From Pochonia chlamydosporia 170 (taxonomy: Eukaryota; Ascomycota; Sordariomycetes; Hypocreales; Clavicipitaceae), in assembly GCF_001653235.2 (NCBI RefSeq), contig NC_035790.1, forward strand, positions 5,704,001-5,768,000: a stretch of DNA of 64,000 nt. The letters are read 5' to 3'. The translations under genes were made by a program, and so were the position numbers. Under the pieces are notes generated by a model that worked only from the letters and a program-made list of their open reading frames with translations, did not search any database and was not told the DNA's origin. Below are positions 22,692 through 32,717 of the stretch, piece after piece (the first letter of the stretch is position 1; every line of letters starts with the position of its first letter).

Positions 22692-24555
22692 CTACGGCTT
22701 TGTCACACCGTTTGGTTGCTCTGGGTTTACAGAGATGCCTAGCTTATTGGCCATACAATTAGCCGATACATCCTTGCCCATGTACTTCTTGAGGATGGAG
22801 TCGAAATCTCTCTCGCCAACCACGGGGCCACTGCCCGAGCACTTTGCTTTCTTTGTAAGTTCAGAGCAAAGGCCATCCAGGTCAAATTCGCCGCTCTGCG
22901 CCTTGGGACATTCCTGCAGCTTCTCCCTGTTATGACTTGTGAGTACGCCTTCATTCAGATTCAGTACAGGGTTGTATACGTACCAGAGCTGATTGCAGTT
23001 CATGTTGTTTTTCTTCCCCACATCGTCTTCAATGGCGTCCTGTTGAGCGTCAATCTCGGCGATGAGATTCTTCTTTGGCGCATGGGCATTGGGTGCGGCA
23101 TTATAAGGTGTCATAAAGTCCGCGTCCAATCCGTCATTGAAGAAAAAGTCATCAAATGAAGGGTTGGCAAGAACATTTTCCTGTGGCTCTCGATAATCAC
23201 CAAACAGCTGAGGGTCAAAGTGGCCACCACCATTCTGCTGAACCAGCCAGTCAAAACTTGGACTACCAATGTCGACATTGGCAAACTGAGCGAATGGTTG
23301 TTCCGCTGTCGCTATCGCAGGCTGTTCTTCACCGATAGTAGTCAACGTCTCCAGAGGCTTGAAACTCATTGGAGATTGAGTAAAGGGCTCAGGAGAAGTG
23401 CCACAGGACGAGCTAGGACCGACATTGGAGTTGGATGACGCAGAAGGTGAGCTAGTAGCAGCCGCAACACTGAAAGGAACAGAATCAACGCTGGCACGAG
23501 AGCCGGTTCTCGTCGAGTTGGACATGGAAGGCGCGAAGATACCGGCGTACTTGGCAAAGTCGTCCTTGTATTGGTTGTCTTGATTTGATTGCGGCGACTT
23601 GCCGTCGCTGGCCATGCTGCGGGCGGGGCTATTCTTTTGTCCGTTTTGCTGAGGACTGAGAGGCTGTGAGGAAGGCTGCTTGATGGGCGGTCCGGGAAGA
23701 GCGCCAAACTTGGGAAACTCAAACTGAAAGCTAACGTCGCTCAGGTTATTGAGAGCAGCACTGCCAAATGGGACCTTCTCGCGAGACATGGTCTTGTGCT
23801 GAGACATGACACTAATGCGCTGTTTATACTGGTTTAATTCGGTGGTGATGCGATCCACTTGGGCTCGCAGCTTGCTGTTTTCATGGTTGGCAGCCTCGGA
23901 AGCTTTCTCCAACTCCTCGACTTTCGTCTCTAGATCTTTGACATGCTTCTCCTTGCGCTCCCTGAAAGCGCGCTGAGCGGCTCTGTTTTGTGCCTTGCGC
24001 TTCTGCAATTAGGAGTCAGCAAGGCTGATCAATGTAAAGAAAACGCACATCATCAAGCGTTTTGCGTTCATGATTACTTACAGAGGTTGGCTCTGATGTG
24101 AGAGGCTTACGGCCGGGTTTCTTGGCGACCTTCTCAGTACTCTCGCGTCTCTTGGAATCATTGCCAGGACTGCTGTCGTCGTCCTCATCATCCGGATGAC
24201 TTCTCTTCTCATGGCCGTCGTTCTCAGTCGAATCGGATCCAACGGTGCCAGGGATGTCTCCAACCATCTTGGCCTGGTCACCACCGGCGCTGGCAAAGGA
24301 AAAGTCGAAGCTTGAGTCGCCAAAGTCGTAGTCGATATTATCTAGGTAAGGGCTATCTTGGAAGCCGGCATTGTCCACATTCTGCATTGGCGAGCCTTGA
24401 AAGGAATTCGGGGACAATGACAAGCCCTTGGTGGTCGGCGATGCAGACGACTGCTGCTTATTTGCATTCAGAGCAGCAAAGAGCAGACTCTGTTGGTGCG
24501 GGGTTAGAAGGAAGTTGGGTGGCAAAGAGCCTCCTCCGTCGCCACCAGAAGCCAT
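22692..24555 (-). CDS. yap1: Yap1/AP-1-like bZIP transcription factor (oxidative stress)
   Basis: Three exons, 24555-24082, 24002-22984 and 22926-22692, giving 575 residues. The 79-nt first intron lies just before the basic region; the 57-nt second intron is in frame and lies in the C-terminal domain. The basic region has the Pap1/Yap1 signature NRAAQRAFR (from residue 164) followed by a heptad-Leu/Val zipper. The middle is Ser/Pro-rich with an n-CRD-like SSCGTSPEPF. The c-CRD has five spaced Cys residues, including QECPKAQ, DGLCSEL and KAKCSG, with an embedded leucine-rich export-type segment. In yeast, oxidation of these Cys blocks export, so the factor stays nuclear and induces antioxidant genes. 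The start chosen is MASGGDGG, since orthologs begin with a short N-terminus before NFLLTPHQQSLL. Transcribed towards the kinase gene. Confidence 0.92.
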
Positions 24556-27488
24556 CGCGATGTTTGGAACTATTTGTTGAACAAGCGCGAGGAGCAAAGG
24601 TTTCAAGATGAATCTGGGGAATAGCGGTAAAACAGGATGAACGATTATAAGATACGGACAGCGATGCCGTGGATGATCAGAGCGTCCAATTTGCGGTGGC
24701 GGGATCGGTCTTAATTCCGGAAAGCGATTCAGTGACGCAAGCCACTGCTCATTGATATGAAAGCAACGTCTCGGAAGCGCTGGGTGAACAGCGTCTTGTT
24801 AAAAGCTAACGTTTGCTGTCCTTGCCACCAGGAACAAAGCAGCAGGTGAATTACCCAAAAGTCGCAGTGTCTGAAAAAGAATGCAAAGGGCAAAAGGCGT
24901 GCTGGACAAGTGGTGTGTGAGAAGTGGCTGGGAGGCAAAAGGTGTCCGGTTCAGTGCCCAGCACGTTGCAGGGTCTCGTTCGACGATGTGGATGTGCAGG
25001 AGGAAGGGAAAGATAATGGCTGCCTGAGTCACAGAAAACGATTCTCGTTCTAGTCGATTCTGCCTCCACAGCCGGACAAGACGACACGGATTCAGGGGTG
25101 CAAGAGCGAATTTGTTAGGAAATCATGCAAAAAAATTGTCTGGTCTGCTTCTGTCTGACGCGCAACTGAACTGAGAGCCCGGAGCCAGCGGGGACTGGGA
25201 CTGGGACTGGGAGGGAATGGAATCACTGGGAAGAGAAAGCTCAAAGTGAATTTGTAAGCCGCCAAAAACCAGGGCGGGGTTCAAGCCTGTCGAGTTTCAG
25301 GCACTCCGTGTGAGAAACAGGACAAAAACGTTGGGAAGGAGCCACGCTTTGGAACTGCGATGGTCGGTTGGTGGGCCGAGAACGGCCATTGACAATCTGT
25401 CTGGTCAATCCATTGGACCGTTGGCTCCTTAGCGGCTGGCATGCCCCAAGTCAAGACTCAACGGGGCCAGTTGGCCCTTTCGGCTCACCACCAAATGTGC
25501 CAGACCGCAGTCAACTGGTCTCGTCAACTGTGTGGCCACAACCTTGTTCGTTATCCTCGCATTGACGAGCTCCTGCCACATCGACCAGTCCTGCACTGCC
25601 GCGTACTGTGCATGCACTGTGACAAACTCCGGACCATCTGTCGAGGTTAAAATACACCCGAACAGCCACGTTCGGAGCGCACGAAGAAAGTCAGATGTTC
25701 TCGACGATCTCACACTCGCCCTCTTGCGCAATTTCCCGTGCCTTTTTGGGAGGCGATTGCTCACCTAATTGCACAAGCCTGACTCATGGGGAAAATATCT
25801 TTACCCTGCTGGACACCCTTCCCTTGGCTTTGGACACCACTGATGCTGTCATACACTACGCACAACCATCGACCTGGTTAATCTTGCCCTCCAGGCTCTC
25901 TTCGACAACCACAACCGCAATTACGATCATAATCAATCCTGCCCCATCAGCCTCTTTTCAGCTGGTGACCACGAAATGCAAGTTAACCGCGCTATAGCTC
26001 CGCATTCGACAGCATGACTGTTGCAGCATGTTAGCTCAATCCTCTCTCTTAACCTTGTGATGCAGTGCAAACAGCTTCAAGTCGAAGATACGCAGCGTGT
26101 TCATGCCAAGGGTACCGGTTTGGTGGTAGCGCCCTATCGCTTACATGTGGCCGCCCCCACTCAAAGCTCTAGCCACCAGACATTACCAGACCGTTGCGCG
26201 GAACCCCATTCCGGCTGAGGACTGTTCTTCCGTTGACCAATCGATTTTACGCCTGGCTTGCTGCTATTTTTTTGTTGCCGGTAACTGGCGACATCCGCGA
26301 TGGCCGAGCATCGCCAATCCCACTCTGGCTCTTCAGAAACAAGCGGCCAGCTCTCGACACAACATTTTGGCTGCTGCGTCGTGTCCCAATCTTGGGGTTT
26401 GTGTGTTCGATTCTAGGTTTGCTGAAGGTGAGGCAAACTACTGAGATATCAATCAGTGCGCATATCGTGCCACACCTCCTCAACCGACCATCCGTGGTGT
26501 GATGCATAGTACTCGGGCCAGCTTTGTATCCGTGTTGAATCGACGGCGCCACTCTATCCGTGCCAACTTCTGTAATAAGCATGCTCCTTTTATCATGACC
26601 GCCAGACTTGAAAATCTCCAACAGAGCTGTAATATTGCAGCCGATGGTCCGTAGGGAAAGCATGGGCATTGGTCCACACATGGCCATTGTTTCACAGCCA
26701 TCATGCAGATCATATTCCACAGCACTCTGTAGAGTGGCTCAATGCAAGTCTGGCCACAATCCGATGCGCCCTGCACAGAAAAAGGACAGGGACAAGGTGG
26801 CCCTGGCATTTAACATGTCAGAAAGTCTGTACCTGACAAGCATAAAGTCTGGCGATGTAGCCATGCCTGTGCGTGCATGTCAGCAGGCAAAGTAATGTGA
26901 CCAGCGATGGCAGGAGAGTCGAGCGAGTCCTTTGAACTATTCTCACAGTCCGTAAAGAAGAATTGGTATCCATCTTGCGGCTTAAAATTTAGCCTGGGGT
27001 TCAAGCTTTGATGACATCATTCTGTATTGATATTCTGGCAGATGGTTTGGGCGAGTTGTGGTGCCTGTCGTTCCGGGTGGGTCGGAATCGATCGATCTGC
27101 GATGACATGGAACCCATGCCAGCTCATCAGGAACCATCTTCCTCCCCCAGCCTGTCCGGCAAAAAGGATGCATTCACAAATGATGCTTCCCACGGGTAAA
27201 ATTGCTGTTGGAGTGGGAAAATGAATGCATCTGACGCCGCAGAGAGAATATACCGACACCTGTGAATTCTAGCACTTCCTGAACCTTCTCCTCTCACTAG
27301 TCGATTATCATCAGAGGCAAGGCATGTTTCTCAACAATTATATTTATGTTTTTATCGTCAGGCTACATTAGGGTATAGCGGAAGCGACTTCGTCGTTCCT
27401 TTTCCATAAAATCCAATCCTCATAACCATTGAACGCCTCAATCCATCATTCGTGTATCGGCGGTTGTAGTATGCAATGGGCATGAAGC
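24556..27488. other. intergenic, gene-poor
   Basis: About 2.9 kb. The first part is the yap1 promoter and leader; a GGGACT hexamer is tandemly repeated near 25190-25213. TCTGGTC / CAGACC words recur near 25140, 25400 and 25501. Open frames up to about 157 residues occur on both strands without motifs. No RNA gene or mobile element is recognised. Confidence 0.5.
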
Positions 27489-27781
27489 TTAGTTCTTGGC
27501 GGCCTGCTTGTGGACCTCGGCCTTGCCATCGTGGGCGTTCTGGTCAAGCTTGTCACCGACAGCGTCCTTGGCAGCGGTCAAACTAAAGGATGCGACGTTA
27601 GGAAATTATTCTATCTGACTAATTTCTTTGTTTGTTCTTTTGGGAAATTGTAAACTCACCGAGTGCCAACGCTGGCGTTGCTGTCCTTAGCAACCTCCTT
27701 GTTAGCCTCGTGGCTGGCACCGGAGACGGCACCCTGAACGGTCTCAGAGACGTAGTTGGCGGCTTGCTTGACGGACTCCAT
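27489..27781 (-). CDS. grg1: glucose-repressible / clock-controlled small protein Grg1 (CCG-1)
   Basis: Two exons, 27781-27660 and 27582-27489, giving 71 residues; too short to stand out among open frames. The 77-nt intron has a GTGAGT donor, a CCTAAC branch point and a TAG acceptor. The product begins MESVKQAANYVSETVQGA, contains NKEVAKDSNAS and ends in HKQAAKN, matching Neurospora Grg-1/CCG-1 closely. It is a small, Ala/Lys-rich, hydrophilic helical protein whose transcript in relatives is abundant, induced on glucose loss, stress and by the clock; its molecular role is not known. A TATA sequence lies about 130 bases before the start. Confidence 0.92.
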
Positions 27782-27910
27782 TTTCAGTTGAGTTGTGGTG
27801 TTTGGGACAGAAGAGTGTCTTTGAAGATGTTTTGAGTAGTGAAGTAAATTGTTGTAGTTGCTGATGAGGATGAGAAGAAACTCGAAATCAGGGTAGAAGG
27901 GTCCAAGGGT

Positions 27911-27917
27911 TTATATA
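27911..27917 (-). promoter_or_regulatory. TATA box of grg1
   Basis: Read on the minus strand the bases are TATATAA, about 130 bases before the grg1 ATG. Strong TATA boxes are typical of highly induced genes such as this one. Confidence 0.6.
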
Positions 27918-29655
27918 GACAACGGCGTCTTCAGGAACTTAACCGTCCCCATTGTCACCCTTTCTTCGGAGAAGACACCGAAGGTTAGTGGCGTACGCTT
28001 GCCCACTTGGCGAATAGTACACATCAACCCCCGATGCTACTAACTCACGTTGTGAATGTTGGCATCGTGAAGTTGTAGGGAGACATCGACGTCACAGTCA
28101 AGGCGACCCCGCAGCCACAGAGTGGGGCGCCACGACCGAGCTATGGCGGTGCAAGGAACCAAATGACGACATTGGCTGATGCCAACTTGAAGTTGCCAGG
28201 AATCTTGGTTTTGCCTGGTTACACAAACTGAAGACTCGAAACTAGCGTCAACCGGAGCCCGAATACAGCGACTGGTGGAACTTGAGCCCATACCCTCTTT
28301 CAGCTAGGTTCTCATTATTGCCCTGTTTCTGGGATGCTTCAGCCTCAACGGAGAGCGCACTTTGCCGTGATTCTATTCGCCGGGTGGCTCCCAGTCGTGC
28401 CAGTATGACGACATCGATCTCATCAACAGACGGGAGCTGATCTGATGCCTTCCGTTTCACCAACGCTATCAGACAAAAGAAGATTTAGCCAAGCCATTTA
28501 ATTCGGTCCACTTGACTATTGCTTTTCCAGGGTCCATGGACGATTCTATCGTTTTCCATCAAAACTCGCGGAATTTCTGGGAATGGCGTTTGCAGAATTG
28601 CAGACCATCATCCTCGGTTGTTTCGACGGAAAGGCACTCCATCTCGATCCTCAGTACATGCCCCGCAGGAAACTGCCAAGGAAGAATATCAGCTGAAGCC
28701 CCAAATGCAACTGTGAACAGGTTTCTACAAGTGGGCTGAACCTCTTTTCTTTGACTATCTCAGTTCGTCAAGTGGATCGTAGAACGGTCTGGACTCAGTC
28801 ACGATACCTGCGTGATTCCGTCTCGGCACTCACGAAAGCACGTTGTTGGCTATTCCCATCTGATATTTGGATGGTGGTTTCCATCAGGTCACATTAACCC
28901 CGCCGCTAGTTCGTTAGGTTGACTTACCAGCGCGGGATGTTGCGTATACCTTTGTCACTTTCGGCTTTGGCCGGTACGCCATTTCTGCGATCCTGTCTTT
29001 GGTAGTTCGACCTTAATCATCGAGAATTGATATGAGGGATCATGGACCCTGCCTTCTCTCAACGTTGTGCCAAATGTCACATGTTGGGTTCATGTTGCGA
29101 GTGTCACTTGCTAGCTTCAACGGAGAAATGGCATCCCGATATGAGCTTGGCATGTGGCCAAAGTCAACCTCCGTTCCAAGGCCCTGGTTTTGCGAAGTTT
29201 AGGCTCAAGAACGGAGCAACGTTGGATTCATATTGGCATCCAAGATGGGACTAAGATGGCATTCTTACCTGCTGTGTCATGTCCTTTATCCCATGATGTT
29301 GTCTACCTAGGTAGATATCGCGCTAGCTGTTGCAGGGTCTGTGTTTATTGGGACCAGCACTTGGTTCGCCGTGGTATTTCCATTGCAGATCGCATCCCCG
29401 AGAAAGTTCAAGAATCGACCGTTCCTCGAGTTGCCATTAATACCTATAATTCGGAAGCTGAAACTCATTTCCTCGTTCTAGTTGAAAATACAACTCTTCT
29501 GCAAAGTATGTCTAACCCCAAAAAAATACTGGAGACAATACTATAAGGCGAGATTGAGCAAAGACAACAACGCAAAACGCGTTGGAATCAATGAAAAGGT
29601 CACAATCCTGTGTTATTCATCAACTTGCTGGTGATTGTATTCCCGTAAATACTGT

Positions 29656-29800
29656 GTACAGTGGGGGGTCAGAAGTATTTAAACAGGGAAAGGTATCGCA
29701 TATTGCGTTGTGTGGTGAGGCATATTGAGCTGTGTTAGTGTATACCTAGGTACTTGGATATGTTCAAATACCTAGGTACATTGGACCACAGACTGTAGAT
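29656..29800. repeat. diverged dispersed repeat, copy A
   Basis: Shares an ordered series of short identical blocks with 47313-47450, in the same orientation: GTACAGT, AGGTATCGCATA, GCGTTGT, GTGTTAGT, ACTTGGATAT, CAAATA and ACCACAGA. Spacing is kept apart from small gaps. The most likely origin is an old non-autonomous or RIP-diverged mobile element. Confidence 0.7.
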
Positions 29801-30055
29801 GGTCGAGTTCACGACGTGTTTGTCGCTACCAGCATTATTGCTTGTCACGTGACTAGACAATTTGTCCCAGTCCCACCTTCCGAGCCCCGCCTGCAAGCAT
29901 GGAAGCACATGAACGGCTGGATGGGAGCTTGCGGTCAACATCCATCTTATCGAAGCAGCACTCCTTCTCGGACACTCGAATGCCAAACCGCATATGATAC
30001 AACTGAGAGCTAGCTTGCTGTGTTTAAATATATAAGTGTTTCTGGGGGATACGCA

Positions 30056-31367
30056 ATGGATCTCGCCTACGACCATATTCAGGAGAACGCGTATCCACAA
30101 GACCGAGAGGAGTCGAATGAAACACCAACGCCGGAGCACCAGGAGGCATCACTAAACAATGATTTACAAGATGCGTATAAAGCCATCTCTTCAAGCGCCT
30201 GGGGCATGAAGATTGGCGGGTTTCTTGGAACTGTCATGAAGCAGGTTGGTCTCATTCGAGCCCGGTGGCACATCTGTCAGCTAACCTGGCCATCCAGGGC
30301 GAATCTGTTTACGCGCAAGCACAGAAAGAGCTCGCGGAGGTGGGAGAAGATGCGAGCAAGGGCTTTACAGATCTTAGAGAATCAATATTGAACCGAACTC
30401 GATCGCTATCAGTGAATACTGCCACCCCAGCTGACGGAACTAAGGAGGCAGATGATGCACAGTCAACCCCTACAAAAGCAAAAGCTGGCCCGTCAGACGA
30501 TGCGGCCGAACAATCCGAGACAGTCCTGTCACGGCTACGAACGGAAGCTACTAAGCGCCTTAAGGATCTACAAAAAGCCGAAGATGCCGCTGATGAAGCG
30601 TTGCTGCGTTTCGGTAGCAACGTACGAGATTTCCTGCGTGATGCTATTAGCGTTGCGCCCCCAGACGAGTCGTCTCAGGACTCAACCGTTCTTTTCGAGA
30701 GCAAGGACGCGCAAGGCAAGCGTGTTATCCACACGTCTCGATTCGATGCCCAGATGCATGTTATCCATACATCTGTTGAGGGTTTCGCCAAAGACCCTAC
30801 CGGCGACGAGTATGAGAAGTGGACTAAAGATTTCGATGTTGAGAAGAAGACAGATGATATCAGTGGCGATCTTGCGAAGTACCCTGAGCTAAGAGCCACA
30901 ATGGAGAAGCTTGTGCCGGATCAGGTTACCTACGCAGACTTTTGGAAACGTTACTACTTCTTGAGACACGGTATTGAAACTGCGGAATCACGACGACGAG
31001 ATCTTCTAAAAGGTATTGTACCTCTTATCTATTCAAATCTACTCGTTTGTACTAATATCTGGTCTGTACAACAGCCGCCTCTGCTGATGATGAAGTTGGC
31101 TGGGACGATGATTCGGACGACGACGAAGAGGCAGAAAAGAAGACACCTGGCCAAAAGGCTAGCTCCGGAGCATCGTCCACCACTATTCAGCGACCGGATG
31201 GCCTTCTCAAGCCAAATGAGTCCCGAAAATCCAATGACGAGAAGTCACAAGCTGATAGCGAAGCCAGCTATGACGTCGTAGGAGCAACTTCAGGGAAAAC
31301 AAGCCAGGCCCCAAATAGCCCCAAGGACTCCAAGCAGGGTGACGACAGTGACGATGACTGGGAATAA
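30056..31367 (+). CDS. BSD-domain protein (Dos2-like)
   Basis: Three exons, 30056-30244, 30298-31012 and 31075-31367, giving 398 residues. Introns of 53 and 62 nt have clear branch points (GCTAAC, TACTAAT). The N-terminal half is helical and Ala/Lys/Glu-rich, with a short segment SAWGMKIGGFLG near residues 46-57. The BSD domain sits at roughly residues 215-300 and shows the paired aromatic signature (KWTKDFD ... FWKRYYF). The C-terminal ~95 residues are acidic and disordered, with the segment VGWDDDSDDD and an ending DDDWE typical of Dos2-like proteins. BSD proteins take part in chromatin and transcription or in ubiquitin-linked processes; yeast Dos2 is poorly characterised. It converges with tsr2, with about 200 bases between stops. 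Confidence 0.85.
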
Positions 31368-31570
31368 TGTCCCATCTAATGCGGAAGTAACACTCGAGTC
31401 TTTTTGCCGACCGGAACTTGGCGTTTTGGTACTTTTCGTGATTCCCAATTCTGCAAAGATAATGCCTTTGTCCAACAAGACTGTATATATGCGCTGGGTA
31501 TCAAATATGCGGATTATAGTCAGGCAATGGAGCAGCCCCTGCATACACACTAATTTTCAATCTGACGCTG

Positions 31571-32229
31571 CTACCTCTTTTTGTGCGTGACTTTTGTGAA
31601 TCCGTCCTCGTCAACTTCAGGGGCAGGCTTCTCCTTCGGTACGGCCGGTGCATCATTCATGTCAACATCTCCCTCGTCATCTTCGTCCTCATCGTCGTCA
31701 GACTCCCAGTCAGTATCCTGGTCAGCATCTTCGGCCTTCTTGAACAACTGATCCACCTTCTTGCCCTTGAGATTCTGAAACCGCTGGCTCAACTTGTGTA
31801 CTTCGTCGAACTGACCAATAGCACACTCGGCTCGTGCTCGGATAATATTGCCAGCAACCTCTGTGCCTGAATCGTCGTCGACATTGACCTCAAACTCGTC
31901 AATCATGACTTGCAGCAAGACGGTTTCAACGTCCTCCAAGTCTGGCTCCTCGGCGGTCTTGCTCTGCGGCGCATCGCTAAATTCGGGAAACAAGTCGACA
32001 ACGGCTCCGGCAAACCAGTCTCGCTTATCTTCTGAATCAGGGCCACCCCAGTTGTTTTGCACGGCCAGCGTCAGAGACGGCCAGAGGTGCAGGGAGTATG
32101 CTACGGCTTGTTCGAAGTTTGACTGGCGCACAGCTAGATTTCTTTCATTAGAGTAAAGAAGGTATGGAATGAGCCATTATTGATCTTACCTGCGGAGGGC
32201 AGCTGCGAGGCATCCGTAGACGAAGCCAT
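31571..32229 (-). CDS. TSR2: pre-rRNA processing protein Tsr2
   Basis: Two exons, 32229-32190 and 32133-31571, giving 200 residues. The 56-nt intron ends CTAG, and its removal fuses the 13-residue first exon to the conserved core. The family block LWPSLTLAVQNNWGG lies at about residues 30-45. The middle is helical and the tail is highly acidic (runs of Asp/Glu), ending EDGFTKVTHKKR. Tsr2 is the escortin that carries ribosomal protein eS26 to pre-40S particles and is needed for 20S pre-rRNA cleavage; the acidic tail suits this chaperone role. It lies head-to-head with the lipase gene at 32718. Confidence 0.9.
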
Positions 32230-32717
32230 GGTTCCTGGGCAGTAAATTTTAATCGGCCGTTGGCGGGGGTTTGGAGGGGCAGACCGGCCAAACGATGGCT
32301 GACCATCAGCACAAAAATTTCGACGGTTTGGTGTTGCTTCGGTCGGCCTCACAATTCTTGCGCTACTGGTGGTTGGTTGCACGGACCAATAGCGGAGCAT
32401 TTGCGTCCGACTGTGGCACAACCACAAAGAGCCAGGGCCAAGTGCCTGCATGTACCCTGCAACTGGGGAAGCTGGCTGCTTGCACTCAATTTGCTGGCGC
32501 GGGATCCAACTCTACTGGGAGGAACAGCGTACATGACATCATGGTACCAGCTTGGTACTTTGTCCAACGAACGGACGTGCCCGTGCCAAGTACCTCTACC
32601 CAGCTCTGCTGAACTTATGATGACCTCTTCTATTTTCTCTGCTCCAAGTCAATGTCTCTCCGACTTTTGCATACTTTATCATGCTTTGCTAAGTATTCTT
32701 GATCAGCTGCAGCTACT
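32230..32717. other. divergent promoter, tsr2 / lipase
   Basis: About 490 bases between the two start codons, so it must hold both promoters. A GGTACCAGCTTGGTACTT-like segment near 32541 and CCAAGTACC near 32586 resemble the TCTGGTACTT words seen elsewhere. No gene of its own. Confidence 0.5.

Larger units (their letters stand above)
27782..30055. other. intergenic, divergent promoters plus a diverged repeat
   Basis: About 2.3 kb between grg1 (-) and the BSD-domain gene (+). It holds the grg1 promoter and, at 29656-29800, one copy of the dispersed repeat listed separately. Palindromic CTAGGTA words occur at about 29307, 29733 and 29771. Open frames here (for example 29154-29546) show no motif. 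Confidence 0.5.
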
